Part shown: piece by piece, positions 25,872 through 34,374 of the stretch
Layout of the letters: every line of letters starts with the position of its first letter
How positions within the stretch are numbered: the stretch's first letter is position 1
Assembly: GCF_014695385.1 (NCBI RefSeq)
Contig: NZ_JACJOD010000006.1
Location: 62,001 to 126,000, forward strand
Reading direction: 5' to 3'
From: Trichocoleus sp. FACHB-46
GTDB lineage: Bacteria > Cyanobacteriota > Cyanobacteriia > FACHB-46
Length of the DNA stretch: 64,000 nt
The notes under the pieces: generated by a model
Database searches by the model: none
What the model saw: the letters and a program-made list of their open reading frames with translations, nothing else
Told to the model about the DNA's origin: nothing
Translations under genes and position numbers: made by a program

Positions 25872-25888
25872 TGCAAGTGGTACTTGCA
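25872..25888. promoter_or_regulatory. Candidate operator palindrome before the TetR gene
   Basis: TGCAAGT-GGT-ACTTGCA has perfect 7-bp arms and ends 8 nt before the regulator's ATG. Position and symmetry fit an autoregulatory TetR-type operator; no experimental or second-site support is visible. Confidence 0.55.
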
Positions 25889-25896
25889 TTTTATCT

Positions 25897-27138
25897 ATGT
25901 CTGCTCAACGAAGTCTGACGCGACAGCGCCTCATTAACGCGGCCATTGAGCTGTTTACGGCTCAGGGGGTCACCGAAACCACAACAAGACAAATCGCTGA
26001 ACTAGCAGAGGTCAATGAAGTCACGCTATTTCGGCATTTTGGCAACAAGCATGGCCTGCTGCTGGCGGTGCTGGAGGACTCTGGGATGTTTACCCAACTC
26101 GGCGAGTCTCTGATCCAGCAGGCCAACCAAACTAGCAATATTGCCCAAACCCTTAAAGACTATGCTAACGCTTGTCTCCAGGCGCTGGAGCGTGTGCCAG
26201 ACTTTGTTCGCTCTGTGGTTGGGGAAGCAGGTCAGTATCCTGCCGAGAATCGCCAGGCTTTGGGGCAAGGCATCACAGAGGCGAATCGTTATGTTGCCGA
26301 GTATTTAGCCACAGTAATTCATCAGGGACATTTGCGAACTCTCCTTCCGGCAGAAAAGTTGGCTAGTCTGCTCAACGGCATGTTGTTGGGGTATGCCGTG
26401 ATCGAGTTCACGAGTGAGTTTCACGAACTCTGGGAAAGCCGAGATGACTTTTTAGATAATTTGGTGGAGCTGTTTTTGCATGGAGCTGTGTTTCAGTCAG
26501 AGGCGCAGCTAGAAGCGATGACGGCTTATCCTGGGGAGGCGATCGCTCCTTTGGGCTCGGAATCTATAGCTGATCTTCCTGCTCCTTTAGTTCATGCTAT
26601 TTTGCAACAAGCGAAAAAACGGGGGTTGCAAGAATATGCGATCGCCTACGTGCTGTTTGCAGCGGGTTTGAGTGTGTCTGAAATAAGTGCTTTGCAGCGA
26701 TCGCAGCAGTTTAGTGCCACTCAGCAACATTGGTTGCAAGTGCTTCGCAATGGGGTGAGACAAGTACCAGTCAACCAGTGGATTTTGGGGCAACGCTATG
26801 GCTCCTATACTCGCAATCCCCTGACTCACTGGCTCAAAAGTCGTAAAGATGCCCAGTCTGCTTTGTTTCTTTCGGCTACGGGCGAACCGATTTCAGAGGT
26901 GGAAGTGCGATCGCAATGGCAGCAGATGATAGAGAACTTGTTGACCCCGGAAGGGCACCCACCCCGGATTGAGCAAGCCCAACCAACTTGGTGTGTGGAA
27001 ATGCTGATGCGGGGGTTGAGTTTAGAAGACCTAAGTATGCTAATTGGTTGGGATATCACTCAGTTGCAAGCCTACGTGCAGCGGGCCAAAACTAAAGCGG
27101 CTCTAGAACAAGCGATTCGCCTCGATCAGAAAACATAG
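25897..27138 (+). CDS. TetR regulator fused to a degenerate tyrosine-recombinase-like domain
   Basis: Residues 1-60 are a TetR helix-turn-helix (RLINAAIELFTAQGVTETTT, then VTLFRHFGNKHGLLLAVLE), and about 80-200 form the usual TetR ligand/dimer domain. Beyond the normal family end, residues 232-398 resemble the catalytic fold of tyrosine recombinases: LFAAGLSVSEISAL where integrases have GLRxSEL, ALFLSATGEPIS, then MLMRGLSLEDLSMLIGWDI and Y393. The box I Arg is Ser259, the HxxR segment is not conserved and the usual LGH is IGW, so catalysis is unlikely. Ggt follows 3 nt later; desC is divergent. Ligand unknown. Confidence 0.85.
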   Translation: MSAQRSLTRQRLINAAIELFTAQGVTETTTRQIAELAEVNEVTLFRHFGNKHGLLLAVLEDSGMFTQLGESLIQQANQTSNIAQTLKDYANACLQALERVPDFVRSVVGEAGQYPAENRQALGQGITEANRYVAEYLATVIHQGHLRTLLPAEKLASLLNGMLLGYAVIEFTSEFHELWESRDDFLDNLVELFLHGAVFQSEAQLEAMTAYPGEAIAPLGSESIADLPAPLVHAILQQAKKRGLQEYAIAYVLFAAGLSVSEISALQRSQQFSATQQHWLQVLRNGVRQVPVNQWILGQRYGSYTRNPLTHWLKSRKDAQSALFLSATGEPISEVEVRSQWQQMIENLLTPEGHPPRIEQAQPTWCVEMLMRGLSLEDLSMLIGWDITQLQAYVQRAKTKAALEQAIRLDQKT

Positions 27139-27141
27139 ATT

Positions 27142-28692
27142 ATGCCAAACTCAACTCACGGTGTGATTGCTGCGGGACATGCCAAAACAGCCGAAGCAGG
27201 GCTGGAAATGTTGCGCTTAGGGGGTAATGCCTTTGATGCGGCGATCGCAGCGGTAATGGCGGCTTTTGTCGTGGAGCCGACGCTGACTTCTCCGGCAGGA
27301 GGAGGGTTTCTTTTAGCGCATACGTCTCAGCAAGAAGATATTTTATTCGATTTTTTTACTCAAACACCTGGTTCTAAAAAGGCCCAATCTGCTTTAGATT
27401 TTTACCCGGTTGATGTCAACTTTGGTGGGGCGATTCAAGAATTTCACATTGGCTTGGGCTCGATGGGAGTACCAGGAAATGTGGCTGGCATTTTTCACGT
27501 GCACCAAAGGTTAGGTAGGTTGCCGTTTCAGGCGATCGCAGAACCTGCAATTCACTATGCCAAAAACGGTGTAGAAATTTCTGATTTTCAATATTTCTGC
27601 TTTCAAATTCTCAGCCCTATTCTGACCGCTTCGGCAGAATCACGCCAAATCTTTGCTCCTGACGGTCCATTGGTCGCACTTGGAACCAATTTGGTGATGC
27701 CAGACTTGGCAGAGACATTAGCTTATTTAGCTAAAACTGGACCGAAGGGATTTTATCAAGGTGATATTGCCCATCAAATTGCTCAAGACTGTGAAAACTC
27801 TGGTGGTTATTTAACCCTGGAAGATTTGCAGCAGTATCAGGTGATTGAACGTCACCCTCTGACGATTAATTATCGCGATAATATTCTATTGACCAACCCT
27901 ACTCCTAGCTCTGGCGGCACTTTAATTGCGTTTGCTTTGGAGCTTTTGTCTGCGATCGATCTGACAGCTTTTGGGTTTGGCAGTGCTCAACATTTAGATC
28001 TTTTGGCTACAACGATGCGATTGACGAATGCAGCGCGTCGAGAGCAATCTTACCAACTCTTCCAGCAGGATTCTCAAGCATTTCTGGACGGTGCTCAAGT
28101 GGAAGTGTATCAGGCGCAGTTATCGAATGCCGTGAATAAGTGGGGCAGTACAACGCATCTGAGCGTGATTGATGATGAAGGCAATGCTGCGAGTGTAACT
28201 ACCTCTAATGGCGAAGGTTGCGGTTACATAGTTCCTGGCACTGGCATCATGATGAATAACATGTTGGGAGAGGAAGATTTGAACCCAAATGGCTTTCATC
28301 AATGGCCGGAGAATACGCGCATTGCGTCTATGATGGCTCCTACGATTGTGTTGAAAGATCAACAGCCAGAAATTGTTTTGGGTTCTGGGGGTTCCAATCG
28401 AATTAGAACCGCAATTCTGCAAGTAATTTCTAATATTTTAGATTTCCAAATGCCTGTGGCAGCCGCAGTGGAGAGTCCACGAATTCATTGGGAAAACTCT
28501 GTATTTAATGTTGAGCCAGGATTTAGTGAGGCTGAGCTGAGCAAACTGCATCTGCCGCCGGACGATGAACGGGTGTTGTGGCAGCAGGAAAATATGTTTT
28601 TTGGTGGCGTGCATACTGTGATACGAGATGCAGACGGAACCATTACGGGTGCGGGCGACCGCCGTCGTAGTGGTGTTGTAATGAGCTGCTAA
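27142..28692 (+). CDS. ggt: Gamma-glutamyltransferase family protein
   Basis: A 516-residue Ntn-hydrolase of the gamma-glutamyltranspeptidase family, which cleaves or transfers the gamma-glutamyl group of glutathione-like substrates. The autoprocessing/nucleophile segment GSTTHLSV lies at about 335-342 (Thr337), with the substrate stretch LGSGGSNRIR at about 412-421. No signal peptide is visible (it opens THGVIAAGHAKTAEAGLEML), so it may be cytosolic, unlike periplasmic GGT. It starts 3 nt after the TetR fusion gene, so the two are almost surely one operon. Confidence 0.92.
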   Translation: MPNSTHGVIAAGHAKTAEAGLEMLRLGGNAFDAAIAAVMAAFVVEPTLTSPAGGGFLLAHTSQQEDILFDFFTQTPGSKKAQSALDFYPVDVNFGGAIQEFHIGLGSMGVPGNVAGIFHVHQRLGRLPFQAIAEPAIHYAKNGVEISDFQYFCFQILSPILTASAESRQIFAPDGPLVALGTNLVMPDLAETLAYLAKTGPKGFYQGDIAHQIAQDCENSGGYLTLEDLQQYQVIERHPLTINYRDNILLTNPTPSSGGTLIAFALELLSAIDLTAFGFGSAQHLDLLATTMRLTNAARREQSYQLFQQDSQAFLDGAQVEVYQAQLSNAVNKWGSTTHLSVIDDEGNAASVTTSNGEGCGYIVPGTGIMMNNMLGEEDLNPNGFHQWPENTRIASMMAPTIVLKDQQPEIVLGSGGSNRIRTAILQVISNILDFQMPVAAAVESPRIHWENSVFNVEPGFSEAELSKLHLPPDDERVLWQQENMFFGGVHTVIRDADGTITGAGDRRRSGVVMSC

Positions 28693-28704
28693 TTTTGGGC
28701 TCGT

Positions 28705-28989
28705 TCAGCGACTCGTATGAAATCCTTGAATTTCTTCTGGCTCTTCGTACTCCACTTTGACTTCCTGGACGACCGCCATCTGTGGCCCTTTGTGACACCA
28801 CCGAATCATCTCTTCCAGCAATTCTGGTGGACCCTCAAATACTGCTTCTACTCGTCCGTCGGGTAAGTTCTTGACCCAACCATTGACTCCTAGGGTTTCT
28901 GCGGCCTGACAAGTTGACATGCGATAACCGACACCTTGGACTCGCCCAGAAATCCAAACATGTGCTCTTGGGTGGTTAACGTTTGCCAT
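28705..28989 (-). CDS. acyP: Acylphosphatase
   Basis: A 94-residue acylphosphatase, which hydrolyses carboxyl-phosphate bonds. The catalytic Arg23 is in SGRVQGVGYR and Asn41 in GWVKNLPDG, both at canonical spacing. Length is typical. It is convergent with ggt, with 12 nt between stops. Confidence 0.95.
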   Translation of the reverse strand: MANVNHPRAHVWISGRVQGVGYRMSTCQAAETLGVNGWVKNLPDGRVEAVFEGPPELLEEMIRWCHKGPQMAVVQEVKVEYEEPEEIQGFHTSR

Positions 28990-29209
28990 TTAGCTGCCCT
29001 CTAATGCGGAACTCAGCGCTCACAATCGAGGCTTGAGCTTGACTATTAGTCTTATGAATGTTGCTCTCCATTTATGGCGCTGCCAGAAACTAACCTCTGT
29101 CAATAGTTGGGTTAAAGGTAATGATTTTAGTTAGAAGCTTATGTCTTGAGCAGGGTTAAGCCCACTGTACCGCTTGTTAAATTTCAGGGGTTGTTAATTT
29201 CAAGCTCCT

Positions 29210-29698
29210 ATGACATACACTGACATTGCCAATAATCAAAAGCAAGCGATCCAAAGTTTCCAATCCTTTGATGCAGATACTCAACTTGCTTTTTTGTGGT
29301 TTATTTATGAGGAACTGAAGGGTTCTCTCACCCCCAAAGGTGGCCCTGACACCTCTGGTTTCGCGATCGCTCAAGGGGTTGTCGATCGCATTCAACAACT
29401 GCCTCAAGATCAACAGCTCCAAGCTCAACGGGATGTCGTAGCTGGCCAACCCTCGGAGTTTGGTACTTCTTATGGAGACTTCAACTCCAGCAACAGATTG
29501 GCTTTCTGGTATCTGTTAGCTCAAGGCATGGAGAACGGTCAGATCGTTAATGTGCCTTCTGACTATCAAATGTCTGGTGATGCTCAAGAGTTCTTTAATG
29601 CGATTAAGGGGCTAGAGTTTAATGACCAAATTACGTTTATGCGGAATGTGGTTTCCTGCATTGGTCCTGAGCCCAAAGAAGGCGCTGTTTTCACCTAA
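29210..29698 (+). CDS. Helical carotenoid protein (OCP N-terminal-domain paralogue)
   Basis: The 162 residues correspond to the all-helical, carotenoid-binding N-terminal domain of the orange carotenoid protein, without the C-terminal NTF2-like sensor half. OCP-type carotenoid contacts are visible: Trp and Tyr in LAFLWFIYEEL (W41/Y44 in OCP) and the Arg in FMRNVVSCIG (R155 in OCP). Helical carotenoid proteins quench singlet oxygen and, in some clades, phycobilisome excitation. No full OCP, FRP or C-terminal-domain homologue is in the window. Interspersed repeat copy B follows. Confidence 0.92.
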   Translation: MTYTDIANNQKQAIQSFQSFDADTQLAFLWFIYEELKGSLTPKGGPDTSGFAIAQGVVDRIQQLPQDQQLQAQRDVVAGQPSEFGTSYGDFNSSNRLAFWYLLAQGMENGQIVNVPSDYQMSGDAQEFFNAIKGLEFNDQITFMRNVVSCIGPEPKEGAVFT

Positions 29699-29768
29699 GG
29701 TGTTGGGTGAGCTGAATCGTCTGTAAAAGATTTTTGTGGTTGTTTGACCTAGTTTGTATAAGAAAAGA

Positions 29769-29835
29769 GCTTGGGGGCACCTGCCCCCAAACCCCCGCTG
29801 AGGGACGGCTGCGTCCCCCAGACCCCCTCCAGAAG
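29769..29835 (+). repeat. Interspersed palindromic repeat, copy B
   Basis: It reads CTTGGGGGCACCTGCCCCCA, CCCCCGCTGAGGGACGG, then TGCGTCCCCCAGACCCCCTC and ends CAGAAG. It is almost identical to copy C at 43714 and lies 70 nt after the carotenoid-protein gene. Confidence 0.92.
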
Positions 29836-29963
29836 TGCATTGGGGTGTTGAGTATACCTGATGAATAGGAGAAGGAGACTTTAAGGAGAAAAAATTTTTG
29901 GGTTGGATTTGGGGTAATTTTTTAGATCGGGCTAAAAGTTTTTGCGAATTCTGTGGTTCGTTT

Positions 29964-30332
29964 ATGTCTGATCTACCTCCTCTCAATCCTGATACTGTCT
30001 GGGATATCCTTAACGACAAAATTGATGATGCGATCGCCAATGGTTTGGTTTGGCATTGTTTGGGATATCGCTACGATGACGTGAATGGGCATTGGGATGT
30101 AACGGATGTGGCTCCAGATTGGCGAGAGGCGTATCCTGAACCTCCAGATTTTATTGAGAGTCGCCCCGCAACGGTGAAGCTGACGCGATCGATTCCAGCA
30201 GAAAATAAACAGTTGCTGAAGGAGCAGTTAGGGTTTACTGGCTACAAGGTAGGTGAGCTGGTGCCTCGACTGACGCGCCGAGCCACAATGGCAAATTGGT
30301 TACTTAGTTATTTACGTAGTGCCAGTACTTAG
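29964..30332 (+). CDS. DUF1823 family protein
   Basis: About 122 residues that I recognise as DUF1823, a small family of cyanobacteria and plastid-bearing organisms with unknown function. Typical stretches are LPPLNPDTVWDILNDKIDDA, WHCLGYRYDDVNGHWDVTDV, PEPPDFIESRPATVKLTRSI and TRRATMANWLLSYL. The ATG at 29964 is taken as start; a TTG at 29898 would add 22 residues that do not look conserved. Its last codons run into a 16-bp tandem repeat. Confidence 0.85.
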   Translation: MSDLPPLNPDTVWDILNDKIDDAIANGLVWHCLGYRYDDVNGHWDVTDVAPDWREAYPEPPDFIESRPATVKLTRSIPAENKQLLKEQLGFTGYKVGELVPRLTRRATMANWLLSYLRSAST

Positions 30333-30387
30333 TGGAACAAGTGCTTGGCAGAATAATTCCTTGGCAAAACAAGTACTTGGCGGAACA
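30324..30387 (+). repeat. Four tandem 16-bp repeats
   Basis: Four contiguous units, AGTACTTAGTGGAACA, AGTGCTTGGCAGAATA, ATTCCTTGGCAAAACA and AGTACTTGGCGGAACA, run head to tail from within the stop region of the DUF1823 gene. The first and last are most alike. With no spacers, it is a short tandem repeat of unknown role, not a CRISPR. Confidence 0.85.
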
Positions 30388-30458
30388 ATTGTAGGCATTA
30401 GACTTGTCTCTATAGATACCGAGGGGATTCAGGTTTTCCCTCATATGGGGCAAGGTCT

Positions 30459-30908
30459 ATGTTTCCTGTGCTACTCTCGTCTTTGGTTCTATCTGGCCAA
30501 GTTCATATTTCTGTCCCGGTGAATCAATACCCTTGGGGCTATCCTGGCTATCCTCATGGCGGCAATATCATCATTGTTCAGCCGCAGCAGATTCAGCCGC
30601 CTGTTCTGGTAGAGTTTGATGCGTTAGGCAAGGATTGGGGGAGTGTGTGGATCAATGGCGAAGAAGTCTACCGTCCCAAGCTTTATAATCGTCGGCAGGT
30701 GTTGAATCTGGCTCCTGGTAGCTATCGAGTTGTCCTGACTGGTATTACCAAGTACGATGTTTGGTCGGCGGGTTATCTGAATGTTGGCCGCACAGGTACG
30801 CTGCGAGTGGTGTTTTCTAAGACAGACGGCGTTTATGTCCAAGGCGACCCTAGCGCTTGGTTGGGCGATCGCGATGTTCGCAATGGGATGGAAGTTTGGC
30901 GGCGCTAA
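30459..30908 (+). CDS. Secreted or surface hypothetical protein (149 aa)
   Basis: I do not recognise the family. It opens with a short hydrophobic signal-like segment (FPVLLSSLVLSGQVHISV), then a Tyr/Pro/Gly-rich linker, then a small beta-rich domain (VEFDALGKDWGSVWINGEEV, LAPGSYRVVLTGITKYDVW) of the PEGA-like kind. AAGG lies 3-6 nt before the ATG. It is followed by bioF 22 nt later and could share its transcript. Confidence 0.72.
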   Translation: MFPVLLSSLVLSGQVHISVPVNQYPWGYPGYPHGGNIIIVQPQQIQPPVLVEFDALGKDWGSVWINGEEVYRPKLYNRRQVLNLAPGSYRVVLTGITKYDVWSAGYLNVGRTGTLRVVFSKTDGVYVQGDPSAWLGDRDVRNGMEVWRR

Positions 30909-30930
30909 TCTTTAGGAGCCATACTTGAGA

Positions 30931-32118
30931 ATGGCTACGAATCCCTATGCTTGGTTGAAACAGTCCCTAGAAACCATTCACCGAGCGGATTGGTATCGTT
31001 CGGTGCAAACAATTGAAAGCCAAGCTGGGCCAGTAGTGCGCTTAGCAGGGCGAGAAGTGCTCAACTTTGCGAGCAACGATTACTTGGGCCTAACCAGTGA
31101 CGATCGCCTGATTCAAGCGGCGATCGCAGCCACACAAAAGTTTGGTACGGGGAGTACGGGGTCACGGCTGATTACGGGGCATCGAGAACTCCATCGGCAG
31201 TTGGAACTAGCGATCGCGGCTCTGAAGCAAACTGAAGATGCGTTGGTGTTTAGCTCTGGGTATTTGGCTAATTTGGGCGCGATCGCGACTTTGGTCGGTA
31301 AGCGCGATTTGATCTTGTCGGATCAGTACAACCACTCCAGCTTGAAGAATGGAGCCATTCTCAGCGGAGCTACAGTAGTGGACTATGCCCACTGTGATGT
31401 GGCTGACTTGAGCACCAAGCTAACCCAACAGCGCGATCGCTACCGTCGCTGCTTGATTCTGACCGATAGCGTCTTTAGTATGGACGGTGATCTCTGCCCC
31501 TTACCAGAGTTGCTGGCGATCGCCACGGAGTTTGAGGCAATGCTGCTGGTGGATGAAGCCCATGCCACAGGCGTAATGGGAGCGACGGGAGCAGGTTGCG
31601 TTGAGCATTTCGGTTGTACTGGGCACCCCTTAATTCAAATTGGCACTCTGAGCAAAGCGCTCGGTAGTTTGGGCGGTTATGTGGCTGGCTCTGCTACTTT
31701 GATTGATTTCTTACGCAACCGCGCCCCCACTTGGATTTACACTACAGGTCTTTCTCCGGCGGATACTGCCGCGGCCTCAGCCGCGATCGCGATCGTGCAG
31801 CAAGAACCGCAGCGACGGGCTCAACTTTGGCAGAATGTAGCTCATCTCCAACAATTAATTGCGGAAAGTTGGAGCGATGCTCCGATTGCTTTTGAGCTAA
31901 AGCCCCTCCCCTCTGCGTCACCGATTCTTTGCTTTCAAGTGCCAGATGCGGCAACGGTGCTCCAGATAGGGCAAAAACTCAAACAAGCTGGAATTTTTGC
32001 CTCGGCGATTCGACCCCCCACGGTGCCGACTAGCCGAGTTCGGATTACGGTGATGGCTACTCACACTTCAGCTCACTTGCAACAATTGGCTGCTGCTTTA
32101 AGCCAAGTTACTACCTGA
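30931..32118 (+). CDS. bioF: 8-amino-7-oxononanoate synthase
   Basis: A 395-residue PLP enzyme of the alpha-oxoamine synthase family, which condenses pimeloyl-thioester with L-alanine in biotin synthesis. Visible features are [41 protein letters not shown], the cofactor Asp in [13 protein letters not shown], and the PLP lysine in [13 protein letters not shown]. Related enzymes (2-amino-3-ketobutyrate ligase) are less likely given the motifs. ATG at 30931 is used; TTG two codons earlier sits closer to the AGGAG at 30914. Confidence 0.93.
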   Translation: MATNPYAWLKQSLETIHRADWYRSVQTIESQAGPVVRLAGREVLNFASNDYLGLTSDDRLIQAAIAATQKFGTGSTGSRLITGHRELHRQLELAIAALKQTEDALVFSSGYLANLGAIATLVGKRDLILSDQYNHSSLKNGAILSGATVVDYAHCDVADLSTKLTQQRDRYRRCLILTDSVFSMDGDLCPLPELLAIATEFEAMLLVDEAHATGVMGATGAGCVEHFGCTGHPLIQIGTLSKALGSLGGYVAGSATLIDFLRNRAPTWIYTTGLSPADTAAASAAIAIVQQEPQRRAQLWQNVAHLQQLIAESWSDAPIAFELKPLPSASPILCFQVPDAATVLQIGQKLKQAGIFASAIRPPTVPTSRVRITVMATHTSAHLQQLAAALSQVTT

Positions 32119-32300
32119 GCTGTCTGAATCCATAAACCAAAGTCCCAAAGCTACTGAAAGGTATGTTGGAGTTAAGACACCTCTGGGTGGGTATTGCTGT
32201 TTTCTTGAAAGTGTGCATAAAGATAAGCGCTTTGGCGGTTTTTTTAACCTGACAGAATTTTTAATCTAGAACCTCTATCTACAAATACTTATGATTATTT

Positions 32301-32498
32301 ATGAATCAAAAAATAATTTTCACTTGTTCTCATCTGCCGCCACACTTGCCCTTGGGCTACCAGTTTTTCGAGGCTCCCGACTTTATTGAATGTGAGCTTT
32401 TGGAAGGGGAAACTTCACAAGAAGCTTTAGCCAGGGCTAAGACTGCTGGCCTGACAGTGGTCGGTTGGAGCGTCAAAAAATCGCACCCTAAAGTCTAA
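32301..32498 (+). CDS. Small hypothetical protein (65 aa)
   Basis: A short, soluble, unrecognised protein (IIFTCSHLPPHLPLGYQFFE, ending WSVKKSHPKV). A balanced amino-acid mix and a secondary-structure pattern of strand-helix-strand argue for a real gene, but no clear Shine-Dalgarno sequence is seen. It stands alone between bioF and the secreted protein at 32788. Confidence 0.5.
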   Translation: MNQKIIFTCSHLPPHLPLGYQFFEAPDFIECELLEGETSQEALARAKTAGLTVVGWSVKKSHPKV

Positions 32499-32787
32499 GG
32501 CTGGGGCTGCAAGGACTGGGCCGCAAGGATTGCGCTGCAAAGATTGAGCGATCGCTTGTCATCCTACCCAATTGGCCATAAAGTCGCATCAAACTGATAA
32601 CTGTTGAACTAGCTGATACTAATTGATCGTGGTTGAGTTACCTGAATTTGTTGGAGCAGCGTTAATTTCTGTCTAGAGAGAGATTTTGTAGCGCGATTGC
32701 TAACTGAGGTTTAAGTTTTTTTACTAAATCGGGCACCCTGAACTTGAGAAAGGATCTGTCCTCGTCCAGATATCCGGGTTAGTTGCC

Positions 32788-34308
32788 ATGCGCTGTCTTT
32801 CCGTATTGCTGTTGGGGTCTTCAGTGCTGAGCTTGCTAATGCAGCCCCCAGCGGTTGCCGCAGAAACCGATGCCGTACCAACTGAGGTGATTCGAGCCCA
32901 AGGGTTCTGGCCCCAAGCCCAGCAACTGCTGCAAGCCCAAATTTTGTTAGTCAATCGCATAGAACGGGCGGTGGCTGAGCCTGATCCAAATCAAGTGCGG
33001 GCGGCACGAGGGCAACTAACTTTACAGACTGCGGCTGTAGATCGGTTTCTTAAGAGCCAGTATCCCCTGCCTAACTTACTCTGTGCGCCTACCAGAATCC
33101 GAGTTGGCAATACAGAAGAACCGTTCACGGTTGGCTCTGGCCTTAGTCAGTCGCAGGGTACCGTTTACTGCAATCTATACCAATCAACTCAAAGATTAGC
33201 GTCCCTAGGTGATTTACTCGATCGCCGCCTGTTTATGCTGGCATCGATCGCGGAAGTGAAGCCACTACGAGTCGTGGGAGAACGACAAGCTCTCTCGCTC
33301 CCAGGCACCCCCACTCAAAGCCCTAACTTAGGCAAACCAGCCACCTACCGCTATGGCACCGCTCCCACTTTGCCGACTGAGAAGCCACTTGTAATTGGTC
33401 AAGCTGCGAAAACAGCGATCGCGGATTATGTGCCACCCATGTCACCCGCGATCGCCCCGCCTCCAGAAGCCGCTCCGCTTCTGCAATCGATCAAGCAACT
33501 GTTGACTCGTACCCAAAGCGCTTTCCCCAATGCAGCCAGCTTTTCCGCTCCCACTCGGCAAGTAGAAGCTCTAGATCAATACGCCTACGGGCTTTATCCC
33601 AAAGAACGTCAGCTTTATGCCAAGTTTCTAGAGCAGCCCAACACTGGTATTGCTCGTGTCCTGTTGTCTGAGGCTTACCGCCCCCCACCCAGCGCTTTAC
33701 AGAATCGCTTAGAACCCACGGTCGCTGAGCGCTTTCCATTTGTCCCTTTGGTGCAGTCTGAGGCAAAATTCACCCCTCGATTTCTGCTGGAGATTGAGAA
33801 TGGCCGCTTTCAACTCGTGCAGTCTGGCTTAAATTACGGTTTTTTGGCTCCGATGGGAGATGTGCCGATAGAGTCTTTGCAAGCTACACTCCCGACTCAG
33901 CAAGTGGAGTTAGCTCCTGATCTGCGGCAATTTTTTCTCACTTATGCGCCACCCAATCAACTCGACGCGATTCAAACCGATCGCCGCCGCTTCTTGAGTG
34001 GAAAAGTCAATAACCTAGCGCTGAATCAGCCATTAATGAGCCAAGCCCCCATTAGCTTGAACCAAACTTATTTAATGCGATCGCTGCAATTCCAGATGCC
34101 AGAGATTGTGATGAGTAGAGAACCTGTGTCTCGTAGCGATCGCCGCTATCTAGATCTGTTACTAGAAACCCCTAGTAGTGACCACCTTCTAGCGTTTCGG
34201 CCAGTGATTCGGCACTCCGATGGCACCTACACTGTCTTGTGGCGAGTCTTGCAGCAGTTTCCAGACCCCCAGATTCAGGATCTAGATAAGTACGTCAATT
34301 TAGATTAA
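32788..34308 (+). CDS. Secreted protein of unknown function (506 aa)
   Basis: A Sec signal peptide spans about residues 1-25 (LSVLLLGSSVLSLLMQPP then AVAAETD), so the protein is probably periplasmic or outer-membrane associated. The rest is a large soluble protein with a Pro-rich linker around 170-230 and a C-terminal half rich in Leu/Gln. I see no catalytic motif. The 66-nt gap to the SLH lipoprotein gene in the same direction makes co-expression possible, hinting at an envelope role. Confidence 0.75.
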   Translation: MRCLSVLLLGSSVLSLLMQPPAVAAETDAVPTEVIRAQGFWPQAQQLLQAQILLVNRIERAVAEPDPNQVRAARGQLTLQTAAVDRFLKSQYPLPNLLCAPTRIRVGNTEEPFTVGSGLSQSQGTVYCNLYQSTQRLASLGDLLDRRLFMLASIAEVKPLRVVGERQALSLPGTPTQSPNLGKPATYRYGTAPTLPTEKPLVIGQAAKTAIADYVPPMSPAIAPPPEAAPLLQSIKQLLTRTQSAFPNAASFSAPTRQVEALDQYAYGLYPKERQLYAKFLEQPNTGIARVLLSEAYRPPPSALQNRLEPTVAERFPFVPLVQSEAKFTPRFLLEIENGRFQLVQSGLNYGFLAPMGDVPIESLQATLPTQQVELAPDLRQFFLTYAPPNQLDAIQTDRRRFLSGKVNNLALNQPLMSQAPISLNQTYLMRSLQFQMPEIVMSREPVSRSDRRYLDLLLETPSSDHLLAFRPVIRHSDGTYTVLWRVLQQFPDPQIQDLDKYVNLD

Positions 34309-34374
34309 CGGGCCAATTCCTGGTTGGGACCAATCTGCGCTAGCGTAGAATTGATGTTCACTGTTTAGTTTGCT

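Noticed and set aside
30324-30387. Tandem repeats considered as a CRISPR array
   Set aside because: Units are contiguous with no spacers, only 16 bp long, and no cas genes are near.
30319-30522. Plus-strand open frame of 67 codons across the 16-bp repeats
   Set aside because: It spans the end of DUF1823, the repeat array and the start of the next gene, has no ribosome site and looks like repeat-derived chance coding.
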